DNA of 52,287 bases. It comes from Actinomycetes bacterium (lineage in GTDB: Bacteria > Actinomycetota > Actinomycetes > JAHEKZ01). Shown piece after piece: positions 8,021 to 16,249 of this stretch (positions within the stretch are counted from its first letter, which is position 1; every line of letters starts with the position of its first letter). Both the position numbers and the translations under genes were made by a program. The stretch covers positions 1-52,287 of the forward strand of contig JAJAYZ010000068.1 of the NCBI GenBank assembly GCA_027118455.1, read 5' to 3'. The notes under the pieces are model-generated. The model was not told the DNA's origin. It saw only the letters and a program-made list of their open reading frames with translations, and did not search any database.

Positions 8021-8112
8021 ACCGCGGGAGCCCACTGGGGGCTGAGAGGGAGACCAGCTCGATCTGGTCGCCGACCGCCTGAACCTGTCCGGTTAATACC
8101 GGCGTAGGGAGA
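8021..8112 (+). promoter_or_regulatory. TPP (THI-box) riboswitch
   Basis: The stretch carries the conserved TPP aptamer elements: GGGAGCCC-act-GGGGGCTGAGAG (helix P2 with the CUGAGA motif), a stem GACCAGC/GCT-like arm near 8051-8068, and then GAACCTGtCCGGttAAtaCCGGCGTAGGGA, close to the consensus ACCUGAUCCGGGUAAUGCCGGCGUAGGGA. It ends at the GGGAG (8108-8112) that is also the ribosome site of the permease gene, 5 bases before its ATG. Binding of thiamine pyrophosphate would therefore most simply block translation. Confidence 0.93.
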
Positions 8113-8117
8113 GTGCG

Positions 8118-9479
8118 ATGACAACGCCCACTGGAGTGCAACCGACGGCGCGCTTACGTGTCGAGGCGCCACTTACCCTGAGTTTCACTCCACCCAGGAC
8201 GCTCGGCTGGTGGGACCAAGTGGTGCTCTGGTTCAACTTGGGGGTCAGCCTTACCGGCCCGGTGACGGCGCTCTTCGTGCTGTCGCCGTTCGGTGACGGC
8301 ACCACGATGTCGCTGTTCGCCGCGTTTGTCGCAACGCTGCTCGGCGCGCTCTTGGGCGCTGCGCTGCTCGGGGCGGCGTCGGTGCCCGCACAGCGGACTG
8401 GTGCACCAAGCATGGTGCTCCTTCGCGGCCTCTTCGGACGTCGTGGCTCGGTGGTCCCGACGGTGTTGAACGTCGCTCAGAACGTCGGGTGGGGCACGAT
8501 CGAGATCATCGTCATTGCGGCAGCTGCATCTGCGCTCACCGGCGACCAGTGGCGGCCGCTATGGGTGATTCTGGCCGGTGTCGGGGCCACCGTCATGGCG
8601 GTTCGTCCACTCGGCTCGGTCCGTTGGCTCCGGAAGGTGGTCATCTGGCTTGTGCTAGCTGCCACCGTCTATCTCTTCTCGCAGCTGCTCAGTGAGCCGT
8701 TGCCCAACCTCACCGATGGCGGTTGGACGGGTTTTGGGTACGCGACCGACACCGTGATCGCCGTCTGTGTCTCGTACGCACTGTTGATCGGCGATTACAG
8801 CCGGCATTCTCGAACCGCCAAGGCGTCTTTTTACGGAGCATGGGTCGGCTACGGGCTGGCGGCCATCATCTACATCGCCCTCGGCATTGTGGCGTTCTCG
8901 ACGGTGGTGGAGCTCGACGGCGATGTCATCGCCGGCCTGCTCGCGGTCCCGGCTGGCGCGCTCGCGCTACTCATCTTGACCGTGGACGAGGTCGATGAGG
9001 CCTTCGCGAACATCTACTCAACGACCATGTCAGTGCATAACCTGGCGCCCAACCTCGACCGTCGGTGGGTATCGGTGGCAGTTGGAGTGGTCGCCACGTC
9101 CTTGGCGTTGGTGATCGACCTGAGCGGCTACCAGTCCTTCCTGTTCCTGATCGGTTCGGTCTTTGTTCCCCTCACGGCTGTGATGATCACCGACTGGTTC
9201 GTGGTCTCGCGCGGTCGGTGGGATCTGTCGGAGTCGTCGCCGCTGCGTCCGGCCATGCTGGGTGCCTGGCTCCTAGGTTTCATCGCCTACCAGCTGGTCA
9301 ACCCCGGGGGAGTCGCCGGCTGGAACGACCTCTGGATCTGGGTGCAGGAGCTGGTGGGGTTCACGCCGCCCACGTGGCTAGCAGCGTCCTGGTCCTCCCT
9401 TGTCGTAGCAGCCATGGCCACCATCCTCTTCGGAACCTTCGAGCGAACTCGGCGCCGGGAGGGCGTCTCAGCGAGCTGA
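8118..9479 (+). CDS. cytX: NCS1-family permease under TPP control (CytX-like)
   Basis: A 453-residue integral membrane protein with about 12 hydrophobic helices and NCS1 (cytosine/purine/allantoin permease) character. Helix 1 begins after LGWWDQVVLWFNLGVSLTGP, and a GDYSRH-like segment near the middle (YALLIGDYSRHSRT) is typical of the family. A TPP riboswitch lies directly upstream and contains its ribosome site, so the substrate is probably a thiamine precursor such as hydroxymethylpyrimidine, as for CytX; this is inferred from context. No thi biosynthesis gene is adjacent. Its 3' end overlaps the DUF1003 gene tail-to-tail by 12 bases. It is inserted between mrp and DUF1003 relative to the mycobacterial order. 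Confidence 0.85.
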   Translation: MTTPTGVQPTARLRVEAPLTLSFTPPRTLGWWDQVVLWFNLGVSLTGPVTALFVLSPFGDGTTMSLFAAFVATLLGALLGAALLGAASVPAQRTGAPSMVLLRGLFGRRGSVVPTVLNVAQNVGWGTIEIIVIAAAASALTGDQWRPLWVILAGVGATVMAVRPLGSVRWLRKVVIWLVLAATVYLFSQLLSEPLPNLTDGGWTGFGYATDTVIAVCVSYALLIGDYSRHSRTAKASFYGAWVGYGLAAIIYIALGIVAFSTVVELDGDVIAGLLAVPAGALALLILTVDEVDEAFANIYSTTMSVHNLAPNLDRRWVSVAVGVVATSLALVIDLSGYQSFLFLIGSVFVPLTAVMITDWFVVSRGRWDLSESSPLRPAMLGAWLLGFIAYQLVNPGGVAGWNDLWIWVQELVGFTPPTWLAASWSSLVVAAMATILFGTFERTRRREGVSAS

Positions 9480-9980
9480 GTCGTTGCGGTCGGCCTGCTG
9501 GCTCGTGCGCTCATTCAGTTCGTCGAGCAGGTCGCGCAGCTGATCGCGGACGAAGTCGCGGGTGGCCACCTCGTTGACAGCCAACCGCAACGACGACACC
9601 TCGCGGGTGATGAAGTCGTCGTCGGCGATGATTCGGTCGATGCGAGCACGGTCCTCCCAGTACTGCACGCGGTCGCGGTCGCCCTGGCGGTTCTGTGAGA
9701 GGAGGATCAAGGGGGCGGCATACGACGCCTGCATCGAGAGCATCAGGGTCAGGCCGATGAACGGCCACTCGTCGAATCGCATGTCCTCTGGCGCCAGAAC
9801 GTTCCACAGCATCCATGCGGCGATGAAGGCGGTCATCCAGAAGATGAACCGCCACGAGCCTATGAAGCGGTTAATCCGCTCGGAGAGCTTGCCGAACGCC
9901 TCCGGGTCGTAGGGAGAGCGCACACCTCGGCGCGGACCACGCGGCTGGTCGAGGCGGCTGCGCCTCAGTTCACGTGACAT
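9468..9980 (-). CDS. DUF1003 membrane protein
   Basis: A protein of about 170 residues. A basic N-terminus leads to two membrane helices (FIFWMTAFIAAWMLWNVL and WPFIGLTLMLSMQASYAAPLILL), followed by SQNRQGDRDR and a long charged coiled coil; the helices and the QNRQ turn are the DUF1003 signature. Function is unknown in the family. I chose ATG at 9980, which overlaps the end of the MgtE-N/CBS gene by 11 bases, indicating translational coupling. The same pair occurs as Rv1231c-Rv1232c in M. tuberculosis. Confidence 0.88.
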   Translation of the reverse strand: MSRELRRSRLDQPRGPRRGVRSPYDPEAFGKLSERINRFIGSWRFIFWMTAFIAAWMLWNVLAPEDMRFDEWPFIGLTLMLSMQASYAAPLILLSQNRQGDRDRVQYWEDRARIDRIIADDDFITREVSSLRLAVNEVATRDFVRDQLRDLLDELNERTSQQADRNDSAR

Positions 9981-11235
9981 CGTTGCCCCCAGCAACGACC
10001 GCTGGCTCTTGGTTGCGCCAGTTGTCCGGAAGCATGTGGTCGATGACGTCGTCGACGGTGACGGCGCCGAGCAGCCGATCGTTCTCGTCGACCACCGGGA
10101 TGGCGACCAGGTTGTAGGACGCCAGCACGTTGGTGACCTCGTGCAGCGATGCCTCCGGGGTCACCGGCTCAAGCTCTGAGTCGACCGCCTCGGTCACCAG
10201 GGCACTCGGCGTCTCGCGCAGCAGTCGCTGGAAGTGCACTGAGCCTAGATAGCGACCGGTCGGAACCTCCAGCGGTGGCCGGCAGACGTACACCTGGGCG
10301 GCAAGGGCAGGTGGTAGGTCGGAGTTGCGGATGCGAGCCAGTGCCTCGGCGATCGTTGAGTCGGGGGCCAAGATCACTGGCTCCGGCGTCATCATTCCGC
10401 CGGCGGTGTACTCGTCATACTTCAAGAGCATGCGGACGTCTTCGGCCTCCTCCGGCTCCATGAGCTCGAGCAAGCGGGCCCGGGTGTCCTCGGGAATCTC
10501 GTTCAGGATGTCTGCCGCGTCGTCGGGGTCCATCTCCTCGAGTATGTCCGCGGCCCGCTCGTCGTCAAGACCGGTGAGGATGGCAACGGACTCTTCTTCG
10601 ACCATCTCTCCGAGAACGTCGGCGAGGCGCTCGTCACCGAGTGCAGCGACCACATCACCGCGACGCTTGTCGCTGAGCGACAACAAGGCGTGCGCGAGGT
10701 CGGCCGGGCGCAACTTCTCGTACGACTCCAGGAGGCGCGTCGTCCCTTGGTCCTCTGCGCCGAGCGAGAGCCCGGTGATCTCGTTCCAGTCGACGACGAA
10801 CTGCTCGCCGCGGCGTCGAAGCGTCTTACCCTTCCGCTGGACGTAGACCTTGCCGACCTCCCAGTCGCGGGTGCGCAGCTGCTCCATTCCGACGTCCAGC
10901 AGGGTCACCGCTGATTCGTCCTCGACGAGGGTCACGTGAGAGTCGAGAAGCTCACCGACAACGAGCATCTCGCCAGGGCGTTGCTCGAAGCGGCGCAGGT
11001 TGAGCAGGCCGCTCGCCACGACCCCGCTTGCGTCGATCGAGGTGACCCGAGTCATCGGGACGAAGATGCGCCGACGCGGTTGGACTTCGAGCACGAGGCC
11101 GATGATGCGTGGTGGCCGTGGCGCGGCCCGCAGGGTGGCGACGACGTCCCGGATCTTGCCGAGCTGGTCGCCACTGGGGTCGAAGACTGAAGCCCCCGTC
11201 AGACGGGCGATGAAGACTCGGGTGGGGGCGCTCAC
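9970..11235 (-). CDS. PRC-barrel / MgtE N-domain / CBS-pair regulatory protein
   Basis: A 421-residue soluble protein. Residues 1-100 look like a PRC-barrel (FIARLTGASVFDPSGDQLGKIRDVV). The MgtE N-terminal superhelical domain follows (about 175-280, repeats such as ERAADILEEMDPDDAADILNEI). Two CBS motifs end the protein (GGMMTPEPVILAPDSTIAEAL and EASLHEVTNVLASYNLVAIPVVDE). The MgtE channel domain is absent, so this is not itself a Mg2+ channel; it may sense Mg2+ or a nucleotide and act on a partner, perhaps the coupled DUF1003 protein. It matches the Rv1232c family. Confidence 0.87.
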   Translation of the reverse strand: MSAPTRVFIARLTGASVFDPSGDQLGKIRDVVATLRAAPRPPRIIGLVLEVQPRRRIFVPMTRVTSIDASGVVASGLLNLRRFEQRPGEMLVVGELLDSHVTLVEDESAVTLLDVGMEQLRTRDWEVGKVYVQRKGKTLRRRGEQFVVDWNEITGLSLGAEDQGTTRLLESYEKLRPADLAHALLSLSDKRRGDVVAALGDERLADVLGEMVEEESVAILTGLDDERAADILEEMDPDDAADILNEIPEDTRARLLELMEPEEAEDVRMLLKYDEYTAGGMMTPEPVILAPDSTIAEALARIRNSDLPPALAAQVYVCRPPLEVPTGRYLGSVHFQRLLRETPSALVTEAVDSELEPVTPEASLHEVTNVLASYNLVAIPVVDENDRLLGAVTVDDVIDHMLPDNWRNQEPAVVAGGNDVT

Positions 11236-11296
11236 ACACAGAGGCTACCGGCGCGGCCGCTGCTAGCGTCCGATGCACCTGAACCAAGGAGTGGTT

Positions 11297-12193
11297 GTGT
11301 CTGATCTCGCATCCCTGCCGTACGTGGTTCTCGACGTGTTTGCTGAGCGACCGTTCGCCGGCAATCCGCTCGCCGTGGTGATGGACGCCGAGGGTCTGAC
11401 CGGCGAGCAGATGCTGAAGATTACCCGCGAGTTCGATCTTTCGGAGACCGCCTTTCCCCTGCGCCCGACGCAGGCGGAGCGGGCTGCGGGTGCTGACTAC
11501 GTGCTGCGGATCTTCACCCCTGGTTCCGAGGTTCCTTTCGCTGGGCACCCCTCGGTCGGGACGGCCTGGTGGCTGGCCAGCACGGGTCAGATTCCATTGG
11601 GGCAGGTGGGCCAGAAGTGTGGAGCCGGCCTGCTGCCTGTCGTGGTGTCCGCGACTGGGGCTGCTCTGACCGCTGGCCCGGCTACCGTCACCGATGCGAT
11701 CGATGCGGGGCGCGCTCTGGTGGCGGTCGGGCTCGACAGCAGCGACCTCGTCACCGCTGACGTGCGAATCGCGAGCACCGGTCTTGAGTATGTGGTCCTG
11801 CTCGTTCATCCTGACGCCCTCGCTCGCTGCCGACCCGACATGACCGTGCTGCGTGAGGAGTTCACGTATCCGCAGGCGGCGACGGGGATCTACGTGGTGG
11901 CCTGGAACCCCGAGCGACGACACGCCAACGCCCGAATGTTCACCGGCGACCTCGGCCAGGCAGAAGACGCGGCGACGGGGTCGGCGGCCTTGGCCTTCGG
12001 CGCGTTGCTGGTGGCGAGAGGTGAGTTCGCTGACGGACGGCATGAGGTCACGATCGACCAGGGTGTTGAGATGGGGCGTCCGTCGAAGCTGACGGTGACG
12101 TGCGATGTGGCATCAGCAGCGCTCGAGCGGCTGCAGGTTGCCGGGAGCGTCGTCAAGATTGCCGAGGGCAGCGTCGCCGTCCCACCCGCGTGA
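11297..12193 (+). CDS. PhzF-family isomerase/epimerase-like protein
   Basis: A 298-residue protein of the PhzF fold (two diaminopimelate-epimerase-like halves). The first half holds VLDVFAERPFAGNPLAVV and the conserved FDLSETAF segment, whose Glu is the catalytic acid in PhzF. The second half has EDAATGSAALAFGALL, the DxxTGSA anion-binding turn of the family. GTG at 11297 is preferred because AAGGAG sits 5 bases upstream; an ATG at 11273 lacks a ribosome site. No phenazine genes are nearby, so it is one of the many PhzF-like enzymes of unknown substrate. It is divergent from the CBS gene. Confidence 0.85.
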   Translation: MSDLASLPYVVLDVFAERPFAGNPLAVVMDAEGLTGEQMLKITREFDLSETAFPLRPTQAERAAGADYVLRIFTPGSEVPFAGHPSVGTAWWLASTGQIPLGQVGQKCGAGLLPVVVSATGAALTAGPATVTDAIDAGRALVAVGLDSSDLVTADVRIASTGLEYVVLLVHPDALARCRPDMTVLREEFTYPQAATGIYVVAWNPERRHANARMFTGDLGQAEDAATGSAALAFGALLVARGEFADGRHEVTIDQGVEMGRPSKLTVTCDVASAALERLQVAGSVVKIAEGSVAVPPA

Positions 12194-12232
12194 TCCCCGG
12201 TGCCCGCTCCACCCCGGTGCACGGTGACCAGG

Positions 12233-12781
12233 TCAGCGCCGGCGTCGTCGCTTCTTGGTGGTCTTCCCCGCGTGGAAAGGTTTGCGCGCCGAGGTGGTGG
12301 CATCGGTGGCGACCGGTTCGGCACGGTGCGCGCTGTCCGACATCGCCCCCGGCTGCTCGGTGACCTGGGCGGTCGGACGCAGCAGCCAGAGTGCGCTCTC
12401 CTTGGCCCAGCGCTGGGGTTGCGCCTCGCCGTCCGGTGGGTTCAGCCGCTTGGGGTGCAGGGCGGACGCCGCGCTCTTCCATGCGTCCGAACCCGGGGTC
12501 AGGTGCTCGACGGTGGCCATCACCGAGGCCTGCCGGGCTCGGTTCTCCTTGCTGCGCAGGATGACCTCGACGGTTGCGCTATCGACGAGGCCGGGATCAC
12601 GTTGCTCGATGCCCCCGGTCACGACCGCGATGGCGGCGTCGTGCCAGATGTTCCAGAGCGCCTGCGGGGGCCGACCGGAAACGGCGACCCACACGAGGTC
12701 GGACTTTCCGGCAAGCTCGGCGATCAAAGCAGGGAGATGCTCGGCCGGCAGCGCCTGATCCGGCTTCGTCGCGGAGCTCAT
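12233..12781 (-). CDS. Hypothetical protein with basic C-terminal tail
   Basis: A protein of about 182 residues. The core (LIAELAGKSDLVWVAV, PPQALWNIWHDAAIAVVTGGIEQ, VEVILRSKENRARQASVMATVEHL) looks like the beta-barrel of an FMN-binding or pyridoxamine-phosphate-oxidase-like fold, but no flavin motif is certain. The last ~15 residues are Lys/Arg rich (AGKTTKKRRRRR), which suggests binding to nucleic acid or another anion. I chose ATG at 12781; ATG at 12799 is possible. It lies between two plus-strand genes and is not part of an obvious operon. I do not recognise it. Confidence 0.6.
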   Translation of the reverse strand: MSSATKPDQALPAEHLPALIAELAGKSDLVWVAVSGRPPQALWNIWHDAAIAVVTGGIEQRDPGLVDSATVEVILRSKENRARQASVMATVEHLTPGSDAWKSAASALHPKRLNPPDGEAQPQRWAKESALWLLRPTAQVTEQPGAMSDSAHRAEPVATDATTSARKPFHAGKTTKKRRRRR

Positions 12782-12913
12782 GGCGGCAGCCTGCCACACC
12801 GGGCTGCGGTGGCCGGGTGGTTGAGGGGAAGCACGGGGCCCGGCGCTAGGCTCCGCAAGACCGCGCCGACCGGTGTGCCGGCGGCGACCTCACAGCTCGA
12901 TCGGAGAAGGTCG

Positions 12914-13909
12914 ATGGCAGAACGTGTTCTACGTCCTCGTCGTTCCAACCTGGCCGTCCCTGGCAGCAGCCCGAAGATGTTGGACAAGGCCAAGGGACTG
13001 CCCGCTGACCAGGTGTTCCTCGATATCGAGGACGCCGTTGCGCCGCTGGCCAAGCCGGAGGCGCGCAAGAACATCGTCGCCGCACTGAACGAGGGCGGTT
13101 ACGGCGACAAGGTGCGCACGGTCCGGGTCAATGACTTCACCACTGAGTGGACGTACCGCGACGTGATCGAGGTCGTCGAGGGAGCGGGGCCCAACCTCGA
13201 CTGCATCATGCTGCCGAAGGTACAGACAGCGGAGCAGATCGTCACCCTCGACACCTTGCTGACGCAGATCGAGAAGGCCAACGGTCTTGAGGTCGGTCGC
13301 CTGGGGATCGAGGCACAGATCGAGAACGCGCTTGGTCTGATTAATGTCGACGCGATCGCCGCGGCTAGCCCGCGCGTCGAGACCATCATCTTCGGCCCAG
13401 CCGACTTCATGGCGAGCATCAACATGCGCACGCTGGTGGTGGGTGAGCAGCCAGCCGGATACACCGAGGGCGATGCCTACCACTACATCTTGATGCGGAT
13501 CCTGATGGCCGCACGTGCCTACGACAAGCAAGCGATCGACGGGCCCTACCTGCAGATCCGCGACGTCGACGGCTACCGAAGGGTCGCCGACCGCGCTGCA
13601 GCGCTCGGGTTCGACGGCAAGTGGGTCCTGCACCCTGGTCAAGTGGATGCAGCCAACGAGGTCTTCTCGCCCAAGCAGGAGGATTTCGACCACGCCGAGC
13701 TCATCCTCGACGCGTATGCCTTCTATACCTCAGAGGCCGGGGGGAAGCTGGGAGCGGTGATGATCGGCAGCGAGATGATCGATGAGGCGTCGAACAAGAT
13801 GGCGCTGGTCATCAGCGGCAAGGGTCGTGTAGCCGGAATGCAGCGCACCCTCTGGTTCGACCCCGAGAGCGACGACGGGCGCACAACTACTCCACCCGCA
13901 GGCCGCTGA
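12914..13909 (+). CDS. CitE-like CoA-ester lyase (HpcH/HpaI fold)
   Basis: A 331-residue TIM-barrel lyase. Motifs are [18 protein letters not shown] (CoA/Mg2+ entry region), [10 protein letters not shown] (Mg2+-binding acidic loop), [11 protein letters not shown] and [13 protein letters not shown], typical of CitE-like malyl-, methylmalyl- or citramalyl-CoA lyases. GGAG at 12903-12906 lies 7 bases before ATG 12914; the open frame upstream is not coding. The SDR start overlaps its stop by one base (TGATG), so the two are translated together. With the acyl-CoA dehydrogenase and MaoC genes farther on, the set recalls mycobacterial Rv2498c-Rv2500c, whose lyase acts in leucine/itaconate breakdown. 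The exact substrate here is not shown. Confidence 0.85.
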   Translation: MAERVLRPRRSNLAVPGSSPKMLDKAKGLPADQVFLDIEDAVAPLAKPEARKNIVAALNEGGYGDKVRTVRVNDFTTEWTYRDVIEVVEGAGPNLDCIMLPKVQTAEQIVTLDTLLTQIEKANGLEVGRLGIEAQIENALGLINVDAIAAASPRVETIIFGPADFMASINMRTLVVGEQPAGYTEGDAYHYILMRILMAARAYDKQAIDGPYLQIRDVDGYRRVADRAAALGFDGKWVLHPGQVDAANEVFSPKQEDFDHAELILDAYAFYTSEAGGKLGAVMIGSEMIDEASNKMALVISGKGRVAGMQRTLWFDPESDDGRTTTPPAGR

Positions 13910-14679
13910 TGTCGATTTTCTCCTTGGACGGGAAGGTCGCCCTCGTCACGGGGGCGGGCAGCCCTGATGGCATCGGGTTCGCCTGTGCGCAGGCACTTCG
14001 TTCGTTGGGTGCGACGGCGGCCGTTGCTGCGACGTCCGAGCGCATCCACGAGCGAGCCGCAGAACTCGGCGGTGGCTCGCAGGGCTTCATCGCCGACCTC
14101 ACCGACCCGGAGCAGGTCGAGCGCCTCGTCGCTGACGTCGAAGCGGCCCTCGGCCCGATTGACCTGCTCGTCAACAACGCGGGCATGACCAGCGTGACTG
14201 ACGAGGAGAGCTGGCTCTCGATCACCGAGATGACCCCTGATCAGTGGCGCAGCGGCATCATGCGCAATCTCGACACGGCGTTCTTGGCCAGTCGCGCGGT
14301 GATGCCCGGAATGACGTCGCGTGGCTTCGGTCGCATCGTCAACGTGACGTCGACGTCTGGAACGACCTGTGCGATGCCCAACGAGGCCTCGTACGTGGCT
14401 GGCAAGGGCGGAATGCGGGGGCTGACCCTTGCGACTGCGGTAGAGACGGCTACCTCGGGGGTCACCTGCAATGCGGTCGCCCCTGGGTGGATTCGAACGC
14501 CGTCGTCGCTCTCTCAGGAGCTGGAGTACGGCGAGCGGACTCCGATGCAGCGCATGGGTGAGCCAGCTGAGATTGCTGCAGCTGTGGCGTTCTTCTGCTC
14601 ACCCGCAGCGTCCTATGTGACGGGCCAAACCCTCGTCGTAGATGGTGGTAACTCAATCCGTGAGGCGAATCCCGCCTGA
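13909..14679 (+). CDS. Short-chain dehydrogenase/reductase
   Basis: A 256-residue classical SDR. It has a nucleotide-binding start ([15 protein letters not shown]), the NNAG strand end (about 89-92), a Ser in NVTSTSGT (about 148-150) and the catalytic YVAGK (Y162, K166). The C-terminal DGGNSIRE closes the fold as in FabG-like enzymes. It probably oxidises or reduces a hydroxy/oxo acid or acyl-CoA using NAD(P). Its ATG overlaps the TGA of the CitE-like gene by one base, so its substrate is probably in the same pathway as the lyase; this is inference. Confidence 0.88.
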   Translation: MSIFSLDGKVALVTGAGSPDGIGFACAQALRSLGATAAVAATSERIHERAAELGGGSQGFIADLTDPEQVERLVADVEAALGPIDLLVNNAGMTSVTDEESWLSITEMTPDQWRSGIMRNLDTAFLASRAVMPGMTSRGFGRIVNVTSTSGTTCAMPNEASYVAGKGGMRGLTLATAVETATSGVTCNAVAPGWIRTPSSLSQELEYGERTPMQRMGEPAEIAAAVAFFCSPAASYVTGQTLVVDGGNSIREANPA

Positions 14680-14786
14680 GTTCTGCGTGCCAGGGACAGG
14701 GCACGAAAGTGTCACAAATCGCCCCCACGACGTGTCTGGCTCGCGAGGGTGTCGCGCACGGTCACTGCGGATCCGACGGGGGATCA

Positions 14787-16169
14787 ATGTCTCACCAGTT
14801 CACTGCAAGCCTGCGCCGCTGGTCGGTTGTCCTGGCTGTCTCACTGTCGGCAACGCTGGTGGTCCCAGCGACGGCTCTGGCCGGCGTGGCCCCGGGAACG
14901 GTGCCGACGATCACGTCACCAGCCGACGCGTCCACGGCTTCGACGTCGCCGCTGACGGTGACCGCGACCAGCGCTGCCACACAGGTGCGGTTCACTCTCG
15001 ACGCTGGTGGCGTTCTTGTCACGCAGACGGTTTCGGTCACCGGAGCTAGCGCTACTGCTGATCTCTCGGTGTACGGGCTGAAGGGAAGCGCCACCGTCAG
15101 TGCCGCTGACTGTTTGACCGGGGCTTGCAACCTGATTGAGGACTCCATCGGGGTGACCCTCGATCTTCCAGCTCCAGTAATTACCTCGCCGACGAACAAC
15201 AAGGTCGTGGGGAATAGCGTCACGGTTCAGGCGACCGCCCCCGGTGGGAGCCTGCAGTTCTTGCTTGATGGGAACGCTGTCGACACCGATCTCAGCGCAC
15301 CCTTCGAGGAGAGTGTCTCCCTCGATGGCAAGAGCCAGGGCAGCCACGCCATCACTGTGAAGCAGTGCAACGTCGCCGGCACCATCTGCCAAGGAGCGAC
15401 CGACAACGTCACGGTCATCAAGGACACCCACGGCCCGAAGTGGAGCGAGCTCGGCGTCTCTACCTCGCCCTTCTACCCGGTGAACGATGGCTACAAAGAC
15501 ACCACCAACCTGTCGGCCAAGGTTGGCGAGAAGTCCAGCGAGACCAAGGTCGAGATCCGTAAACAAGGCGGACCCGTGGTGCGCACGATCAAGTTGGGCC
15601 GCGTCGACCAGGGTCGGATCAAGGTCACGCGGAACGGCAAGAAGAACAATGGCGACATCGTTGCGGCCGGCAAGTACACCTTCCAGTTCATCGGGACGGA
15701 CGCCAACGGGGTCGTTGGCAAGAGCAGCGAAAAGGTCGTTCAGGTATCTGACAAGAAGCTCGTCAAGAAGAACGTCACCAAGACGGTGAGTGCGCTAGGT
15801 AGCGGGCTCGGTGATTACTCAGGTAAATGCTCACGTGTCACGTTGATGCGCAGCTTGGACGGCTACGCTCGCAACTGGAAGAACGGTCTGCAGTGGCAGT
15901 CAAACTTCAGGAGAAACTGCACTGGCAGTGCCTCGGTAGCCCTGTCTGCGCACGTTATCAAGACCGAACAAGCCGTCAGGTACGGCGATTTCCAGATCTC
16001 CACATACGGAGGAGCGTCACTGAAGAATGGTGGCCCAGCAAAGATCCTGTACGTCAAGAAGAACGAGACGATTGGTGCTCGGCAAACGCTTGGGACGGGA
16101 TTGGGTTGGCACAAAGGTGACCGTGAGTCGCTCGACAAGTATCTCTTCGGCTCAAAGCTTCTCTGGTAA
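14787..16169 (+). CDS. Secreted Ig-like/FlgD-Ig repeat protein, in-frame stop near 3' end
   Basis: A secreted protein of 460 residues. The signal peptide is clear: basic start (MSHQFTASLRRW), hydrophobic core (SVVLAVSLSATLVVPATA) and ALA cleavage site near residue 33. Two bacterial Ig-like modules follow (PTITSPADAS...; PVITSPTNNKVVGNSVTV...), then a FlgD-Ig-like module (VRTIKLGR...AAGKYTFQFIGTDANG) and a C-terminal domain of unknown type. The frame stops at TAA 16167-16169, but the same frame continues as VGTSNGNWYDVKGFKISYTV to TAG 16242-16244, which looks like the real C-terminal strand. So the gene has a nonsense change or a base error. It is probably a cell-surface or exported binding protein. 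ATG 14787 was chosen because the signal peptide begins there. Confidence 0.75.
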   Translation: MSHQFTASLRRWSVVLAVSLSATLVVPATALAGVAPGTVPTITSPADASTASTSPLTVTATSAATQVRFTLDAGGVLVTQTVSVTGASATADLSVYGLKGSATVSAADCLTGACNLIEDSIGVTLDLPAPVITSPTNNKVVGNSVTVQATAPGGSLQFLLDGNAVDTDLSAPFEESVSLDGKSQGSHAITVKQCNVAGTICQGATDNVTVIKDTHGPKWSELGVSTSPFYPVNDGYKDTTNLSAKVGEKSSETKVEIRKQGGPVVRTIKLGRVDQGRIKVTRNGKKNNGDIVAAGKYTFQFIGTDANGVVGKSSEKVVQVSDKKLVKKNVTKTVSALGSGLGDYSGKCSRVTLMRSLDGYARNWKNGLQWQSNFRRNCTGSASVALSAHVIKTEQAVRYGDFQISTYGGASLKNGGPAKILYVKKNETIGARQTLGTGLGWHKGDRESLDKYLFGSKLLW

Positions 16170-16249
16170 GTCGGGACGTCGAACGGTAACTGGTACGACG
16201 TCAAGGGGTTCAAGATCTCGTACACGGTCTCAGTGCTGCGATAGCGGGC

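Noticed and set aside
12200-12913. Plus-strand open frame upstream of the CitE-like lyase giving an N-terminal extension of 238 residues
   Set aside because: The lyase family starts at [13 protein letters not shown] with a good ribosome site; the extension is antisense to the minus-strand hypothetical gene and lacks motifs.
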